From Lentisphaeria bacterium UBA7640 (GTDB lineage Bacteria; Verrucomicrobiota; Lentisphaeria; Victivallales; Victivallaceae): a stretch of 24,205 nt of DNA. Under the pieces are notes generated by a model. That model made no database searches. It was not told the DNA's origin and saw only the letters and a program-made list of their open reading frames with translations. The stretch spans positions 1 through 24,205 of the forward strand of contig DLIO01000093.1 in NCBI GenBank assembly GCA_002483765.1, given 5' to 3'. The position numbers were made by a program, and so were the translations under genes. Positions 7,633 through 16,700 of this stretch are shown here, piece by piece (the stretch's first letter is position 1; each line of letters opens with the position of its first letter).

Positions 7633-8712
7633 ATGGCAGACGACAAACTAGATAAAGCGGCGGCACAATTAAAAGATTCAAAAAACAAAAACTTGGATAT
7701 TGCAATCAGCCAAATTGAAAAAGAATTTGGTAAAGGTTCAATTATGCGCCTGGGCGACAGCAGTCAATATAGCGATGTTCCAGTAATCAGTACCGGTGCG
7801 CTGGCGCTAGATATTGCGCTCGGTTGCGGCGGTTTGCCGCGGGGACGAATCATCGAGATTTTTGGACCTGAATCATCAGGTAAAACCACTCTTTGCTTGC
7901 ACGTAATTGCAAATGCCCAAAAAGCAGGTGGCACTTGCGCCATTATCGACGCTGAACATGCAGTCGATCCAACCTATGCTGCCAAAATCGGGGTCAATGT
8001 GGAAGATTTGTTGGTTACTCAACCAGATTGTGGTGAAGACGCTTTGAACATTGTCGATACTCTCGTGCGTAGCAATTCAGTTGACGTGTTGGTAATTGAC
8101 TCGGTAGCGGCGTTGACGCCGCGTGCTGAAATTGAGGGTTCCATGGGTGATTCACACATGGGACTTCAAGCGCGCCTAATGTCACAAGCATTACGTAAAC
8201 TGACCGGAGCCGCAAGCCGAAGCCGAACCTGCATTATTTTCACCAACCAGATTCGTGAAAAAATTGGCGTAATGTTCGGCAATCCGGAAACCACTACTGG
8301 TGGTAATGCATTGAAATTCTATGCTTCTATTCGTATGGATATCCGCAAAATTGGTGTAATTAAAGAAGCTTCCGGTGAAATTACTGGCAATCGTACCCGA
8401 GTCAAAGTTATCAAAAATAAAATGGCTCCACCATTTAAAATGGCCGAATTTGACATTACGTATACTGAAGGAATTTCGCGTTCGGGGTCGATTCTTGATG
8501 TTGCCACCGAGCTCGAAATTATCGATAAACGTGGTTCGTGGTTTTCTTTTGACGGCGAACAACTCGGTCAAGGACGTGAACAAACCAAAGTGGCAATCTC
8601 TTCAAACAAAGAACTCGAAGCTAAATTATTGGATAAAATTCGGGAAAAACTTGACGCCGCGACATTGGCGAGCACTAAAGATAAAAAAGCTTCGACCGAA
8701 GTGGAAAAATAA
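7633..8712 (+). CDS. recA: Recombinase RecA
   Basis: A 359-residue protein, the strand-exchange ATPase of homologous recombination and, in species with LexA, the SOS coprotease. Seen in order are EKEFGKGSIMRLG (29-41), Walker A GPESSGKTT (78-86), the catalytic Glu108 in IIDAEHA, Walker B LVIDSVAAL (153-161), the L1 loop EIEGSMGDSHMG (166-177), TNQIREKIGVMFGNPETTTGG (204-224) with L2, and a Lys/Glu-rich C-terminal tail. Length is typical. AAGGAG at 7620-7625 precedes ATG 7633. It follows gyrB by 20 bp, with no room for a separate terminator. A hairpin 20 bp after the stop ends the unit. No LexA-type operator was recognised upstream of gyrB or between the two genes. Confidence 0.98.
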   Translation: MADDKLDKAAAQLKDSKNKNLDIAISQIEKEFGKGSIMRLGDSSQYSDVPVISTGALALDIALGCGGLPRGRIIEIFGPESSGKTTLCLHVIANAQKAGGTCAIIDAEHAVDPTYAAKIGVNVEDLLVTQPDCGEDALNIVDTLVRSNSVDVLVIDSVAALTPRAEIEGSMGDSHMGLQARLMSQALRKLTGAASRSRTCIIFTNQIREKIGVMFGNPETTTGGNALKFYASIRMDIRKIGVIKEASGEITGNRTRVKVIKNKMAPPFKMAEFDITYTEGISRSGSILDVATELEIIDKRGSWFSFDGEQLGQGREQTKVAISSNKELEAKLLDKIREKLDAATLASTKDKKASTEVEK

Positions 8713-8732
8713 CTGTTTGACTCGTATGCTCC

Positions 8733-8766
8733 AAATTTTCGCGGGCTTTATGCGCGCGAAAATTTT
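8733..8766 (+). terminator. GCGCGC hairpin family, copy 2, likely recA terminator
   Basis: AAATTTTCGCG (8733-8743) pairs over 11 bases with CGCGAAAATTT (8755-8765), with a further GC/GC pair around the TTTAT loop. The core GCGGGCTTTATGCGCGC (8741-8757) matches the family core at 14 of 17 positions. It lies 20 bp after the recA stop and 20 bp before the TPR gene. Only four T follow, so termination may be partial and the next gene may depend on read-through. Confidence 0.7.
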
Positions 8767-8786
8767 AGACATCATCAAATATCATA

Positions 8787-11363
8787 GTGGGATTGAATAT
8801 TTTGTTTGACTTTGCACAATCGCAGAACAAATTCCTGCGGAATATCTATCAATGGTTATTTGCCGTTTTGGTATTTGCTTGCCTTGAAATCTCGGCCACC
8901 GATCCTGCGCCGGACAACGCTGCTTGGCTCAGAAGCTCAGAACTAGGCAACGCCGCCTATAATTCTGGTAATTATCTACAGGCAGCCAAGTTTTTCCAGC
9001 AAGCAAAAGCGCAAGCAAAAGATCAAGATGAATTAGAACAAGTTTATGAACGCTTGATTGCCTCCTATTTGAAAGCCTTGAGGATAGATGATGCTGCGCG
9101 CGAATTAGCTGAATACGACAAAAAATTACCAAATGTGAATGCTGACCGTCGAACGGTTTATCAAGCGGACTTGTTGCTTTTGCAGCGCAAATACGCGGAA
9201 GCAGAAAAATTATTAAGCGGGTTGATAGAACAACGTGCGATCTCCGGAAACCTTTATTTTCACTTGTTATCAAGTCTTGGTTACGCCAAGCGAATGCAAG
9301 AAAAATGGGTTGAAACGGCAGGAATTTATTTGATGTTGGAACGTGCTGCTGCTGGTACTCATTGGGAATTTATCGGATTCCGAAATCGCCTTTATGCATT
9401 AATTAAAGCGGGTAAGTTTGAAGAGAGCGCAACCCTACTTTCAGCCGCAAAGAGATTTGAAAAAGAAAAAGATTTTTTTGATATCAGTGTTTTACAGTTT
9501 ATTTTGCTGTTTGAGGAGAAAAAATTTCCTGAAGCAAAAGAGTTTTACGCGCAAATGCGCACGCAGTCGATAGTTTATCCAAATTCATTACTGTATAATG
9601 CTCAGATGGCAGTGGCAAATTACTTTGTCGAAATAAATACCCCTCTGGAAGCAATAGCTTATCTTCGCGACGCTTTTAAATCCGCCCCATCGGGCGAGGA
9701 TCGACGCTTGGCGATGCGGCAATTGGTCAACGCTTATTATGAAGGTCAAAAAACCAAAGAAGCGGCGGAAACAGCAGCAAAATATCTCGAATTTTACCCG
9801 AATGCGGTTGATGCCTTTGAGGTTAGAATGAAAATTTCCCAGCTTTACGTTGGAATGGAAGACTATAACCAGGCCCGTAAAGCCGTTGATGTCGTAATTA
9901 ATAATGAAAAAATGCCAATGCAGGATCGGCTAACCGCAGCTTATCAGGCCGCGATTATCTGTTTAACTCAAAATGATTTGACCGCTACGGTGCCGTTACT
10001 TCAGTTTATCCAAAAGAACGGCCTGACGGCGGATCAGCGCGAAGAAGCCTCTTACATGCTTGGAACAGCTTACCTAAAAAACAAACATTATGCTCAGGCT
10101 TTACAGGTATTCGATGCTTCTGCGACTGTCGTCAGTAAATGGCGTGGACGCTGTATGCTTGGAGCGGTGAAGACCCAAATTGAATTAAAAAATTATCAAG
10201 AAGCACTGCACACCGCTCGCAAAATGTCTGAAATAAGTGAAGCGGATAACGAGCTCGAAGAGGCGATGTATTACTCTGCGTATATTTTGAATTTATTAAA
10301 GCGGCCAATTGAAGCGGTAAGAGCATATAATGCGCTAGCGGACAAATATCCAGATGGTATTTATGCAGCTGACGCATTATTTGAGGCAGGAAATCTTTAT
10401 TTTGAGATTCATGATTACATCCACACGGCTGAGATGACTGAACGTTTTATTGAAAGATTTCCCCAGCATAAAAATGCCGCTGCTGCATTGTATCGCTTGG
10501 TCTATGCCAATTTTTTGAACGGAAATACCGATAAGGCGTTAGAGACGGTTCAAACGATGAAAAAAGATTTCCCAAAATCATCTTATACAGCGTCCGCACT
10601 GTTTTGGAAAGTCGATTATTTACGGAATCATCAGAAAAATACTGAGGCCGGTGAACTACTCTCCGAAATGGCGACCTTATTTAAGGACAACAAAGAGGCT
10701 TTAGGACAAATTTTAATTGATCGCGCAGTGGTCGCTGAGATTCAAGGTAAAAACCAGGAAGCTCTCGCTTTCCTAGAGGAATTTTATACCAACTTTATTG
10801 ATGATCGACGTATGCCTGAGGCGTTGTTTCTGGGTGGAGATATCGCTTCGCGAAATTCTGATTACACCACCGCTATGGCTTATTACACGCGTTGCGCCGC
10901 ATTAAATCCCAATTCAGAGCTTGCTCGCGCTGCTCGGGGCCGAATCGGCGACTGTAGCAGTGCAATCTATGATAAAAATAATAAATTCGAAGACCTTAGG
11001 CGTGCAGCGGAAACCTTTGCAAGTTTGCTAAAAGATCCAGAATTAAGCCACGAAATGAATGCGCAAACGCTTTATAAACTCGGCGTTTGCCGTTCACGCA
11101 TGAATGATGAGGACAATGCATTACAGGATTTCAACGAAGTTATTACTCGTTTTCAATTAGCCATCCAGCGCGGTTTAAAACTATCGCCGGCTTGGTGCAT
11201 CAAAGCAGCTTACGCCGCGGCGCGCATTTACATCCAGCGTGGCACCCCAGAAGACGCGAATGCAGCGATCAGGATTTTTGATTTAATGGAAGAGATGAAT
11301 CTAAACAATGACGGCGAATTTAATACCATGAGAGCCTCATTGAAAGCTAAATACAAAATTTAA
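8787..11363 (+). CDS. Secreted tetratricopeptide-repeat protein heading a Tol-like operon
   Basis: About 858 residues. The N-terminus has a basic stretch and a hydrophobic segment (FLRNIYQWLFAVLVFACLEI, about 16-35) that looks like a signal peptide. VFAC could be a poor lipobox, but SATDPA also offers an ordinary cleavage site. The rest is almost wholly alpha-helical with many 34-residue-like TPR units, recognisable by motifs such as GNAAYNSGNYLQAAKFF, MLGTAYLKNKHYAQALQVF, ALFEAGNLYFEIHDYI and LYKLGVCRSRMNDEDNALQDF. Such proteins are periplasmic or outer-membrane scaffolds. Position just before tolQ recalls CpoB/YbgF, though this protein is about three times as long. The start is uncertain: GTG 8787 gives the longest frame but lacks a ribosome site, while TTG 8802 has a weak GTGGGA about 9 bases upstream. 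It ends 14 bp before the TolQ-like gene. Confidence 0.85.
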   Translation: MGLNILFDFAQSQNKFLRNIYQWLFAVLVFACLEISATDPAPDNAAWLRSSELGNAAYNSGNYLQAAKFFQQAKAQAKDQDELEQVYERLIASYLKALRIDDAARELAEYDKKLPNVNADRRTVYQADLLLLQRKYAEAEKLLSGLIEQRAISGNLYFHLLSSLGYAKRMQEKWVETAGIYLMLERAAAGTHWEFIGFRNRLYALIKAGKFEESATLLSAAKRFEKEKDFFDISVLQFILLFEEKKFPEAKEFYAQMRTQSIVYPNSLLYNAQMAVANYFVEINTPLEAIAYLRDAFKSAPSGEDRRLAMRQLVNAYYEGQKTKEAAETAAKYLEFYPNAVDAFEVRMKISQLYVGMEDYNQARKAVDVVINNEKMPMQDRLTAAYQAAIICLTQNDLTATVPLLQFIQKNGLTADQREEASYMLGTAYLKNKHYAQALQVFDASATVVSKWRGRCMLGAVKTQIELKNYQEALHTARKMSEISEADNELEEAMYYSAYILNLLKRPIEAVRAYNALADKYPDGIYAADALFEAGNLYFEIHDYIHTAEMTERFIERFPQHKNAAAALYRLVYANFLNGNTDKALETVQTMKKDFPKSSYTASALFWKVDYLRNHQKNTEAGELLSEMATLFKDNKEALGQILIDRAVVAEIQGKNQEALAFLEEFYTNFIDDRRMPEALFLGGDIASRNSDYTTAMAYYTRCAALNPNSELARAARGRIGDCSSAIYDKNNKFEDLRRAAETFASLLKDPELSHEMNAQTLYKLGVCRSRMNDEDNALQDFNEVITRFQLAIQRGLKLSPAWCIKAAYAAARIYIQRGTPEDANAAIRIFDLMEEMNLNNDGEFNTMRASLKAKYKI

Positions 11364-11377
11364 AGGAGGAAACCATA

Positions 11378-12025
11378 ATGCTTTTTATGCAGATAATGAA
11401 AGAGGGCGGTCCCTTAATGTGGATCATTTTTGGTTGTAGTGTGGTCGCGATGTATACATTCCTCGAGAAATGGTTTCAGTTCCACCGCGAACAGATTAAT
11501 GCCAGCGAGCTGGTGCGTGGATTGATTAATGTGTTGCGCCGTGATGGCTATATCGAAGCTATCAGCTTATGTGACAATACGCCCGGGCCAGTGGCACGAG
11601 TACTGACTGCGGCAATCTTAGCACGGGAACAAGGCGATGACATGGATGATGTTAAGCAAGCAATTATTGACGCCAATATGGTTGAAGTACCGAAATTGGA
11701 ACGCAAGTTAAATTTGTTGCTGACCATTGGATTTATCGCTCCTCTGCTCGGTATGTTGGGCACGGTTCTTGGAATTATGCGTGCGTTCCAAACCATCTAC
11801 TCGAAAAGTGTTTATCTGTCGGCTACCGATCTGTCAGGCGATATCAGTATGGCGATGGTCTGCATGGTCGGAGGACTTTGTCTGTCTATCCCATGTTATG
11901 TGGTATATAATTATTTAACCTCGAGAGTGGTCACTATGACGCTTGATATGGAAAAAGCCGCCGCTGATATTATTCATTTTTTCAAGCATCACAAATCACA
12001 AAAAACGAGACCCGAGAATGAATAA
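11378..12025 (+). CDS. TolQ/ExbB/MotA-family inner-membrane motor protein, channel Thr replaced
   Basis: A 215-residue protein with the three transmembrane segments of the family: about 12-30, 113-137 and 158-180, with the large cytoplasmic loop between the first two. The conserved TM2 block reads GFIAPLLGMLGTVLGIM (118-134), keeping the Thr of GTV (Thr129). TM3 normally reads A-x-x-A-T-A-x-G-L-x-x-A-I-P; here it is AMVCMVGGLCLSIP (159-172), which puts Met163 in place of the polar Thr that lines the proton path (TolQ T178, ExbB T181 in E. coli). In the family it forms a pentamer around an ExbD/TolR dimer and turns ion flow into envelope work. AAAGGAGG lies just before ATG 11378, a strong ribosome site. 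It overlaps the next gene by 8 bp. I cannot separate TolQ from ExbB by sequence alone. Confidence 0.92.
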   Translation: MLFMQIMKEGGPLMWIIFGCSVVAMYTFLEKWFQFHREQINASELVRGLINVLRRDGYIEAISLCDNTPGPVARVLTAAILAREQGDDMDDVKQAIIDANMVEVPKLERKLNLLLTIGFIAPLLGMLGTVLGIMRAFQTIYSKSVYLSATDLSGDISMAMVCMVGGLCLSIPCYVVYNYLTSRVVTMTLDMEKAAADIIHFFKHHKSQKTRPENE

Positions 12026-12479
12026 AACTTTTAGACAAAGCTTTAATACTAAATTACAACCGATTGGAGAACGTCCAGACTTGACGCCATTTTTCGGTTT
12101 GTTTTTTCTGTTATTACTATTTTTTATGTTGGGTAGCTCATTCGTGCAAGTCTCAGGGATCAAGGTTGAATTGCCAGATGTCGGAGCACAAAGTGTTATG
12201 GGCGTAGAAAAATATGTAATTGCAGTGGCGCACACAGGCAAAGAACCAGAAATAAGTTTTAATGAACGTTTAGTGAACATGGATTCACTGGCTAAGGAGT
12301 TAGTCGAATTGTCTAGCCGTTCAGATTCTGGAACTGTGATTCTCAGTGCGGATAAACGCGTTCCATTTGAGATTACCGCCAAAATTATGGCACTGGCAGA
12401 ACGCGCACGCTTGACCGTAATAATCGCCACACTACCGCCACGCGAAAAAAGAGAAACAGTTTTTGAACAAAACTATTGA
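12018..12479 (+). CDS. ExbD/TolR-like protein lacking the transmembrane Asp
   Basis: A 153-residue protein of ExbD/TolR layout: short basic N-terminus, one transmembrane helix (about 23-43) and a periplasmic domain with GTVILSADKRVPFEITAKIMALA (105-127), matching the family's conserved D-x-x-x-x-(Y/F) region. The helix normally begins N-x-T-P-L-x-D, with an Asp essential for proton-driven work (TolR D23, ExbD D25). Here it reads D21-L-T-P-F-F-G27-L, so that Asp is Gly (GGT, one base from GAT). The start is set at ATG 12018, because a longer frame would run through the tolQ-like gene; the 8 bp overlap suggests translational coupling. It lies between the TolQ-like gene and an unrecognised membrane protein gene. 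Either this motor uses another acid (Asp21 at the membrane edge is a candidate) or it is not proton-driven. Confidence 0.85.
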   Translation: MNKTFRQSFNTKLQPIGERPDLTPFFGLFFLLLLFFMLGSSFVQVSGIKVELPDVGAQSVMGVEKYVIAVAHTGKEPEISFNERLVNMDSLAKELVELSSRSDSGTVILSADKRVPFEITAKIMALAERARLTVIIATLPPREKRETVFEQNY

Positions 12480-12481
12480 TT

Positions 12482-13243
12482 ATGAGCAACGTAGTACAAA
12501 AGAATGATAAACGAAATTGGCGCTTGACTGTAACCGGGGCCGCAGTGCTTACCGTAGCTGTCCATTCATCTTTTTTCTTACTTTTTGACTATAAAAAGCC
12601 TACACCTCTGACCCCTAAATCTAAACCTTATAAGACGATGATGTTGAATCTCCATACACCACAACGCCTTTCAATGCGCGCGGTTGGCCAATGGTTGGAA
12701 TATCAGACTCCAGCGATAATGTCGCGCCCAGATTACCGTTTTGGCTACAGTATCGCAGGGGCATTACCACTGTGGCGCGAGCAGCTTGAACTACCTAAAA
12801 TCGCTGCACCAGAGCTGGCGGATAAATTTATTATTCCAAAGTTTGAAAATTTAAAAGCTGAGCGTTTTTCTTCTCCAATTTCTTCATTGGCCGAATTAGA
12901 AGGATTAAGCTCGGCAGAACCAAATTCTCTGCATATTATACGACCTAAAATTGCTCCACTTAAATATCCGCTTGCGATGGTTAGTGGAGCGCCACTAAGC
13001 GCTATAGATTTGAGCGCGGTTAAGTTACCAGAAGATTTTAATAATATCACCAGCACTAGACTGAGTATATTGCCTGGACAGCTTACCATGGTGCCACGAG
13101 TGATCGTAAACGCGTCTTGTGGCGATACTGGCCTTGATCAGGCGGGAGTTCGGGTATTGTTAGATTACGCTTTAAAAAACCCACAAGAATTGCTGGATGG
13201 CCGTGAAATAGAAATTCTTTGGCACCCTGAAGGTGTAAAATGA
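12482..13243 (+). CDS. Single-pass membrane protein in the TolA/TonB position, not recognised
   Basis: About 253 residues. A basic N-terminus (NDKRNWR) is followed by one transmembrane helix near residues 16-34 (VTGAAVLTVAVHSSFFLLF) and a Pro/Lys-rich linker (KKPTPLTPKSKPYK). That is the topology of TolA and TonB. The periplasmic part has many Pro, Leu, Ser and Ala residues, and I do not see the TonB C-terminal signature (YP near its start and the G-x-V motif). The last 50 residues (SILPGQLTMVPRVIVNASCGDTG and on) are the most ordered-looking. ATG 12482 is chosen; TTG 12476 in the same frame is the alternative. It begins right at the stop of the ExbD-like gene and overlaps the next gene by 4 bp. 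Role in coupling the motor to the outer envelope is inferred from position only. Confidence 0.75.
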   Translation: MSNVVQKNDKRNWRLTVTGAAVLTVAVHSSFFLLFDYKKPTPLTPKSKPYKTMMLNLHTPQRLSMRAVGQWLEYQTPAIMSRPDYRFGYSIAGALPLWREQLELPKIAAPELADKFIIPKFENLKAERFSSPISSLAELEGLSSAEPNSLHIIRPKIAPLKYPLAMVSGAPLSAIDLSAVKLPEDFNNITSTRLSILPGQLTMVPRVIVNASCGDTGLDQAGVRVLLDYALKNPQELLDGREIEILWHPEGVK

Positions 13244-13479
13244 TTGGTTTAGATTTTTATTGGGCGTTCGTTTTATATTTAGCACTCTGGCTAGTAACGA
13301 TCTTTGTATTGTGGATCAGAGAATTGCGACGCCTTCGCCAATATGATTTAAAGATTGGCAAAAGTGAATTATGCCGATGCGATAAATGTAAATACAATTT
13401 TCTAATAGAAAACAATTTCAATATTGCCCGTTGCCCACGTTGCAATGAGATGTGTATTTTACGCAAGCGTCGTAAATGA
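13240..13479 (+). CDS. Small membrane protein with a C-terminal zinc ribbon
   Basis: 79 residues. An N-terminal transmembrane helix (about 6-26, YWAFVLYLALWLVTIFVLWI) is followed by a basic stretch and a ribbon CRCDKCKYNF...RCPRCNEMC. The two CxxC knuckles (CDKC and CPRC) are spaced as in a rubredoxin-like zinc site, with extra Cys beside each. The ATG lies inside the stop of the previous gene (ATGA overlap), so translation is probably coupled. It is the last gene of the TPR-tolQ-like-exbD-like group; a family hairpin lies 111 bp downstream. The ribbon would face the cytoplasm if the positive-inside rule holds. Its function is unknown. Confidence 0.75.
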   Translation: MIGLDFYWAFVLYLALWLVTIFVLWIRELRRLRQYDLKIGKSELCRCDKCKYNFLIENNFNIARCPRCNEMCILRKRRK

Positions 13480-13590
13480 CGAGACAGCGCTAAATTTTTC
13501 CCGATGTTTTCAACGCTCCTCAAAGCTGATAAGCCAGCCACTTCCTATAAACCGCCCCACCAACTCTCGAAATACATGTAAATGTGTTGT

Positions 13591-13625
13591 TAACTTCGCG
13601 CGCGCATAATGCGCGCGCAAAGTTA
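13591..13625. repeat. GCGCGC hairpin family, copy 3
   Basis: The core GCGCGCATAATGCGCGC (13600-13616) is identical to that of copies 1 and 5. Flanking arms TAACTTCGC and GCAAAGTTA pair with one mismatch. No T-run follows. It lies downstream of the Tol-like operon and 90 bp before the convergent nifJ terminator. Confidence 0.8.
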
Positions 13626-13708
13626 TAGACTCAAGTTATATATTATTAACACTCTTTCAATCGCGGAATGCGAGCAAAAAACCAGGGCTCCGTTACCTGC
13701 AAATAGGC

Positions 13709-13748
13709 AAAAAAAATCCAGCTTGGAATTAGTATTCCAAGCTGGATT
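13709..13748 (-). terminator. Rho-independent terminator of nifJ
   Basis: AATCCAGCTTGGAAT (13715-13729) and ATTCCAAGCTGGATT (13734-13748) form a perfect 15-base-pair stem with a TAGT loop. Read on the - strand, the stem is followed by a run of T (complement of the eight A at 13709-13716), and it lies 25 bases past the nifJ stop. On the + strand it is followed by GTTATTTTT, so it may also stop leftover transcription from the Tol-like operon. It does not belong to the GCGCGC family. Confidence 0.9.
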
Positions 13749-13773
13749 GTTATTTTTAACGAATACTGGAGAG

Positions 13774-16700
13774 TTACATTATCTCGCCAAGTTTCTGATA
13801 GAAGTCCATGCGACGTTTAGCATCAACTTTAGCTGCTTCAAAAATTGCTTCAGCTTCTTTTGGCGCTGTCTTATTCAGCATGGCATAACGACCTTGGCTT
13901 TTGATAAATTCAAGGTAGTCCATTTTGGGTTCACGTGTTTCCCAAATAAACGGTTTTTCAGCTGCTGGATTGTAGCGATATAGTGGCCAGTATCCAGAGT
14001 CAACCGCTTCTTTCATTGCAACTTGGCTCATCCGCATGTCACCTTTGATTCTATGAGCGATACACGGGGAGTATGCCATAATGATCGAAGGGCCGTCATG
14101 TGCTTCAGCTTCTTGAATCGCTTTCAACGCTTGTTGACGGTTTGCTCCCATACTGATTGACGCAACGTAAACATTGCCATAAGTCATACACATAAATCCG
14201 AGATTTTTCTTCGCCATGCGCATGCCTGCATTGGCAAACAACGCCACTGCACCAATTGGGGTTGCTTTTGAAGCTTGACCGCCGGTGTTGGAATAAACCT
14301 CAGTGTCAAGCACGAGGATATTGACGTTACGGTTCTGCGAGACCACGTGGTCGAGACCGCCAAAACCGATATCATAAGCCCAGCCGTCACCACCGATAAT
14401 CCAAACTGATTTGTCAACGAAATAGTCTTTCAATTCAGTGATTTTCGTTAGTACGTCTTTAATTTCGCCGTTGGCACTTTTCAATGCTTCCGGGAGCAGG
14501 ATGGAAATGGCTTTTTGGTTTGCTATCGCTTCACTATCGGTTTTGTCCCACATTTCGAGACCTTTTCCCAGAGCTGCTTTCAGGTCGATATTGGCTCCGC
14601 CTAATTCCAGCGCATGCTTAACGTTTTTCATTAGCTGTTCACGGTTCTTATCGACTGCGATACGCATTCCGTAGCCGTATTCTGCGTTGTCTTCAAACAG
14701 CGAGTTAGCCCATGCTGGTCCGCGGCCGTCTTTGTCTTTGCAGTACGGGAGTGATGGGAACGAACCTCCGTAGATGGAAGAGCACCCAGTTGCGTTAGCG
14801 ACAACCATACGATTGCCGTAGAGCTGGGAAACTAATTTAACATATGGAGTTTCGCCACATCCAGCGCATGCTCCACTGAATTCAAAGTATGGACGAAGGA
14901 ACTGTGAACCTTTGACGGTAGTGATGGCTGCGCCATCTACGACGTCATCTGGAAGTTCTTCGAAGAACTTGTAGTTATCGCCTTGTCCAGCGGCACGGGC
15001 TTCGTCGATATGTTCGAATTCCAGTGCTTTTTCTTTGGCTGGGCAAGTTTCAATACAAACTCCACAACCAGTACAGTCTTCAATATAAACCTGAATTCTA
15101 TATTTGAGATCTCGATCATTTTTAGTCTTGGACTCAACTGTCTCAAAGGCTTTCGGTGCTCCAGCCAAATCAGCAGGATCGATTTGCTTGGCACGAATAA
15201 CTGCGTGTGGGCATGCCATTACGCACTGATTACACTGAATACAGTTATCTGATAGCCATTTTGGAACAGCTGGCGCGATTCCACGTTTTTCCAGTTTAGA
15301 GGTTGCAATCGGCATTGAACCATCGTAGCTCATTGCGGAAACCGGAATATCATCACCTTTCTGATGCAGGATTGGTTTCATCAATTTGACCCCGAAATCT
15401 CCAGCGTCATCCGGAATCAAGACCGGTGGCACGAAAGATTCGGTAATAGTGTCAGGAATGGCTACTTTTGCTAGATTCTTCAGCGAATTATCAACACAAA
15501 CGATATTTTTGGCTACAATCTCGTCACCTTTCTTTTTAAAGGTTTTTTCGAGTGCTTTCTTGATATAACCGATTGCCTCATCCTGCGGAATTATTTTTGC
15601 CAGAGCAAAGAAGCAGACCTGCATAACGGTATTGATACGCGCGCCCAAACCAGCGTCCATCGATATTTTCAACGCATCAATCGTGTAAACATTGATCTTT
15701 TTCTTGATAATAGTTTCCTGCATGTCGCGAGTGAAACTGGCAAAGACTTTATCGGCCGGTAGTTCGCTGTTCAGCAAGAAGGTTCCACCTTCACGGATCC
15801 CATCAAGCATATCATAACGCCCGATGTATGCCGGATTATGGCAGGCCACAAAGTGTGGCGTGGCAATGGTGTATTGTGACATAATCGGAGTATCGCCAAA
15901 ACGTAGGTGAGAAATGGTAATACCACCGGATTTCTTGGAGTCATAAACAAAATAGGCTTGCACATATTTGTCCGTGTTGTCACCAATAATCTTGATCGAG
16001 TTTTTATTCGAGCCAACTGTACCGTCAGCACCGAGTCCCCAGAACATACATTCAGTTAATCCGGCATGATCCATCAATACCTGTTCGTCAACTTTCAATG
16101 ACAAATTCGAGACATCATCATTAATGCCGACGGTGAAGTTTGTCGTGCATTTGCCGTCGAGATGTTGGTAAACAGCTTTTACCATTCGCGGAGTAAATTC
16201 TTTACTCGCTAAACCATAACGGCCGCCAATAACTTTTATGCCACTGTCGTAGAGTGCAGCCTTTACATCGACGTAAAGCGGTTCGCCAAGTGAGCCGGGC
16301 TCTTTCAAGCGGTCAAGAACGGCAATTTTTTTGACGGTTTTCGGCAACACTTTAAGTAATGCTTCGGCTGGAAATGGACGATACAAGCGAACTTTCAGCA
16401 GTCCGAGTTTTTCGCCTTGTCCATTCAATAGGTTAATCGTTTCTTCAATAGTTTCACAGCTGGAACCCATCGAAATAATTACTTTGTCAGCGTCTGGAGC
16501 TCCAACATAATCGCAAAGATGAAGTGGACGTCCTGTTACGGCGGCGACTTTATCCATATATTTTTGAACAATACCTGGCACTGCCGCATATTGGTTGTTA
16601 GTAGTTTCGCGCCCCTGGAAATAAACATCTGGATTCTGGGCAGCCATTTTGGCATAAGGAGCTTCAGGGCGTAAACCGCGAGCGCGGAATTTTTCGAGAT

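Noticed and set aside
8375..8809. 144-codon + strand frame overlapping the 3' half of recA
   Set aside because: It is an out-of-frame reading of recA, with a Lys/Leu-rich composition that follows from recA codons.
11943..12017. Longer N-terminus for the ExbD-like protein
   Set aside because: It would overlap the TolQ-like gene by 83 bp; the ATG at 12018 gives a normal ExbD length and an 8 bp overlap.
13609..13983. 124-codon + strand frame across the nifJ 3' end
   Set aside because: Begins inside a palindrome, crosses the nifJ terminator and runs antisense to nifJ; no family likeness.
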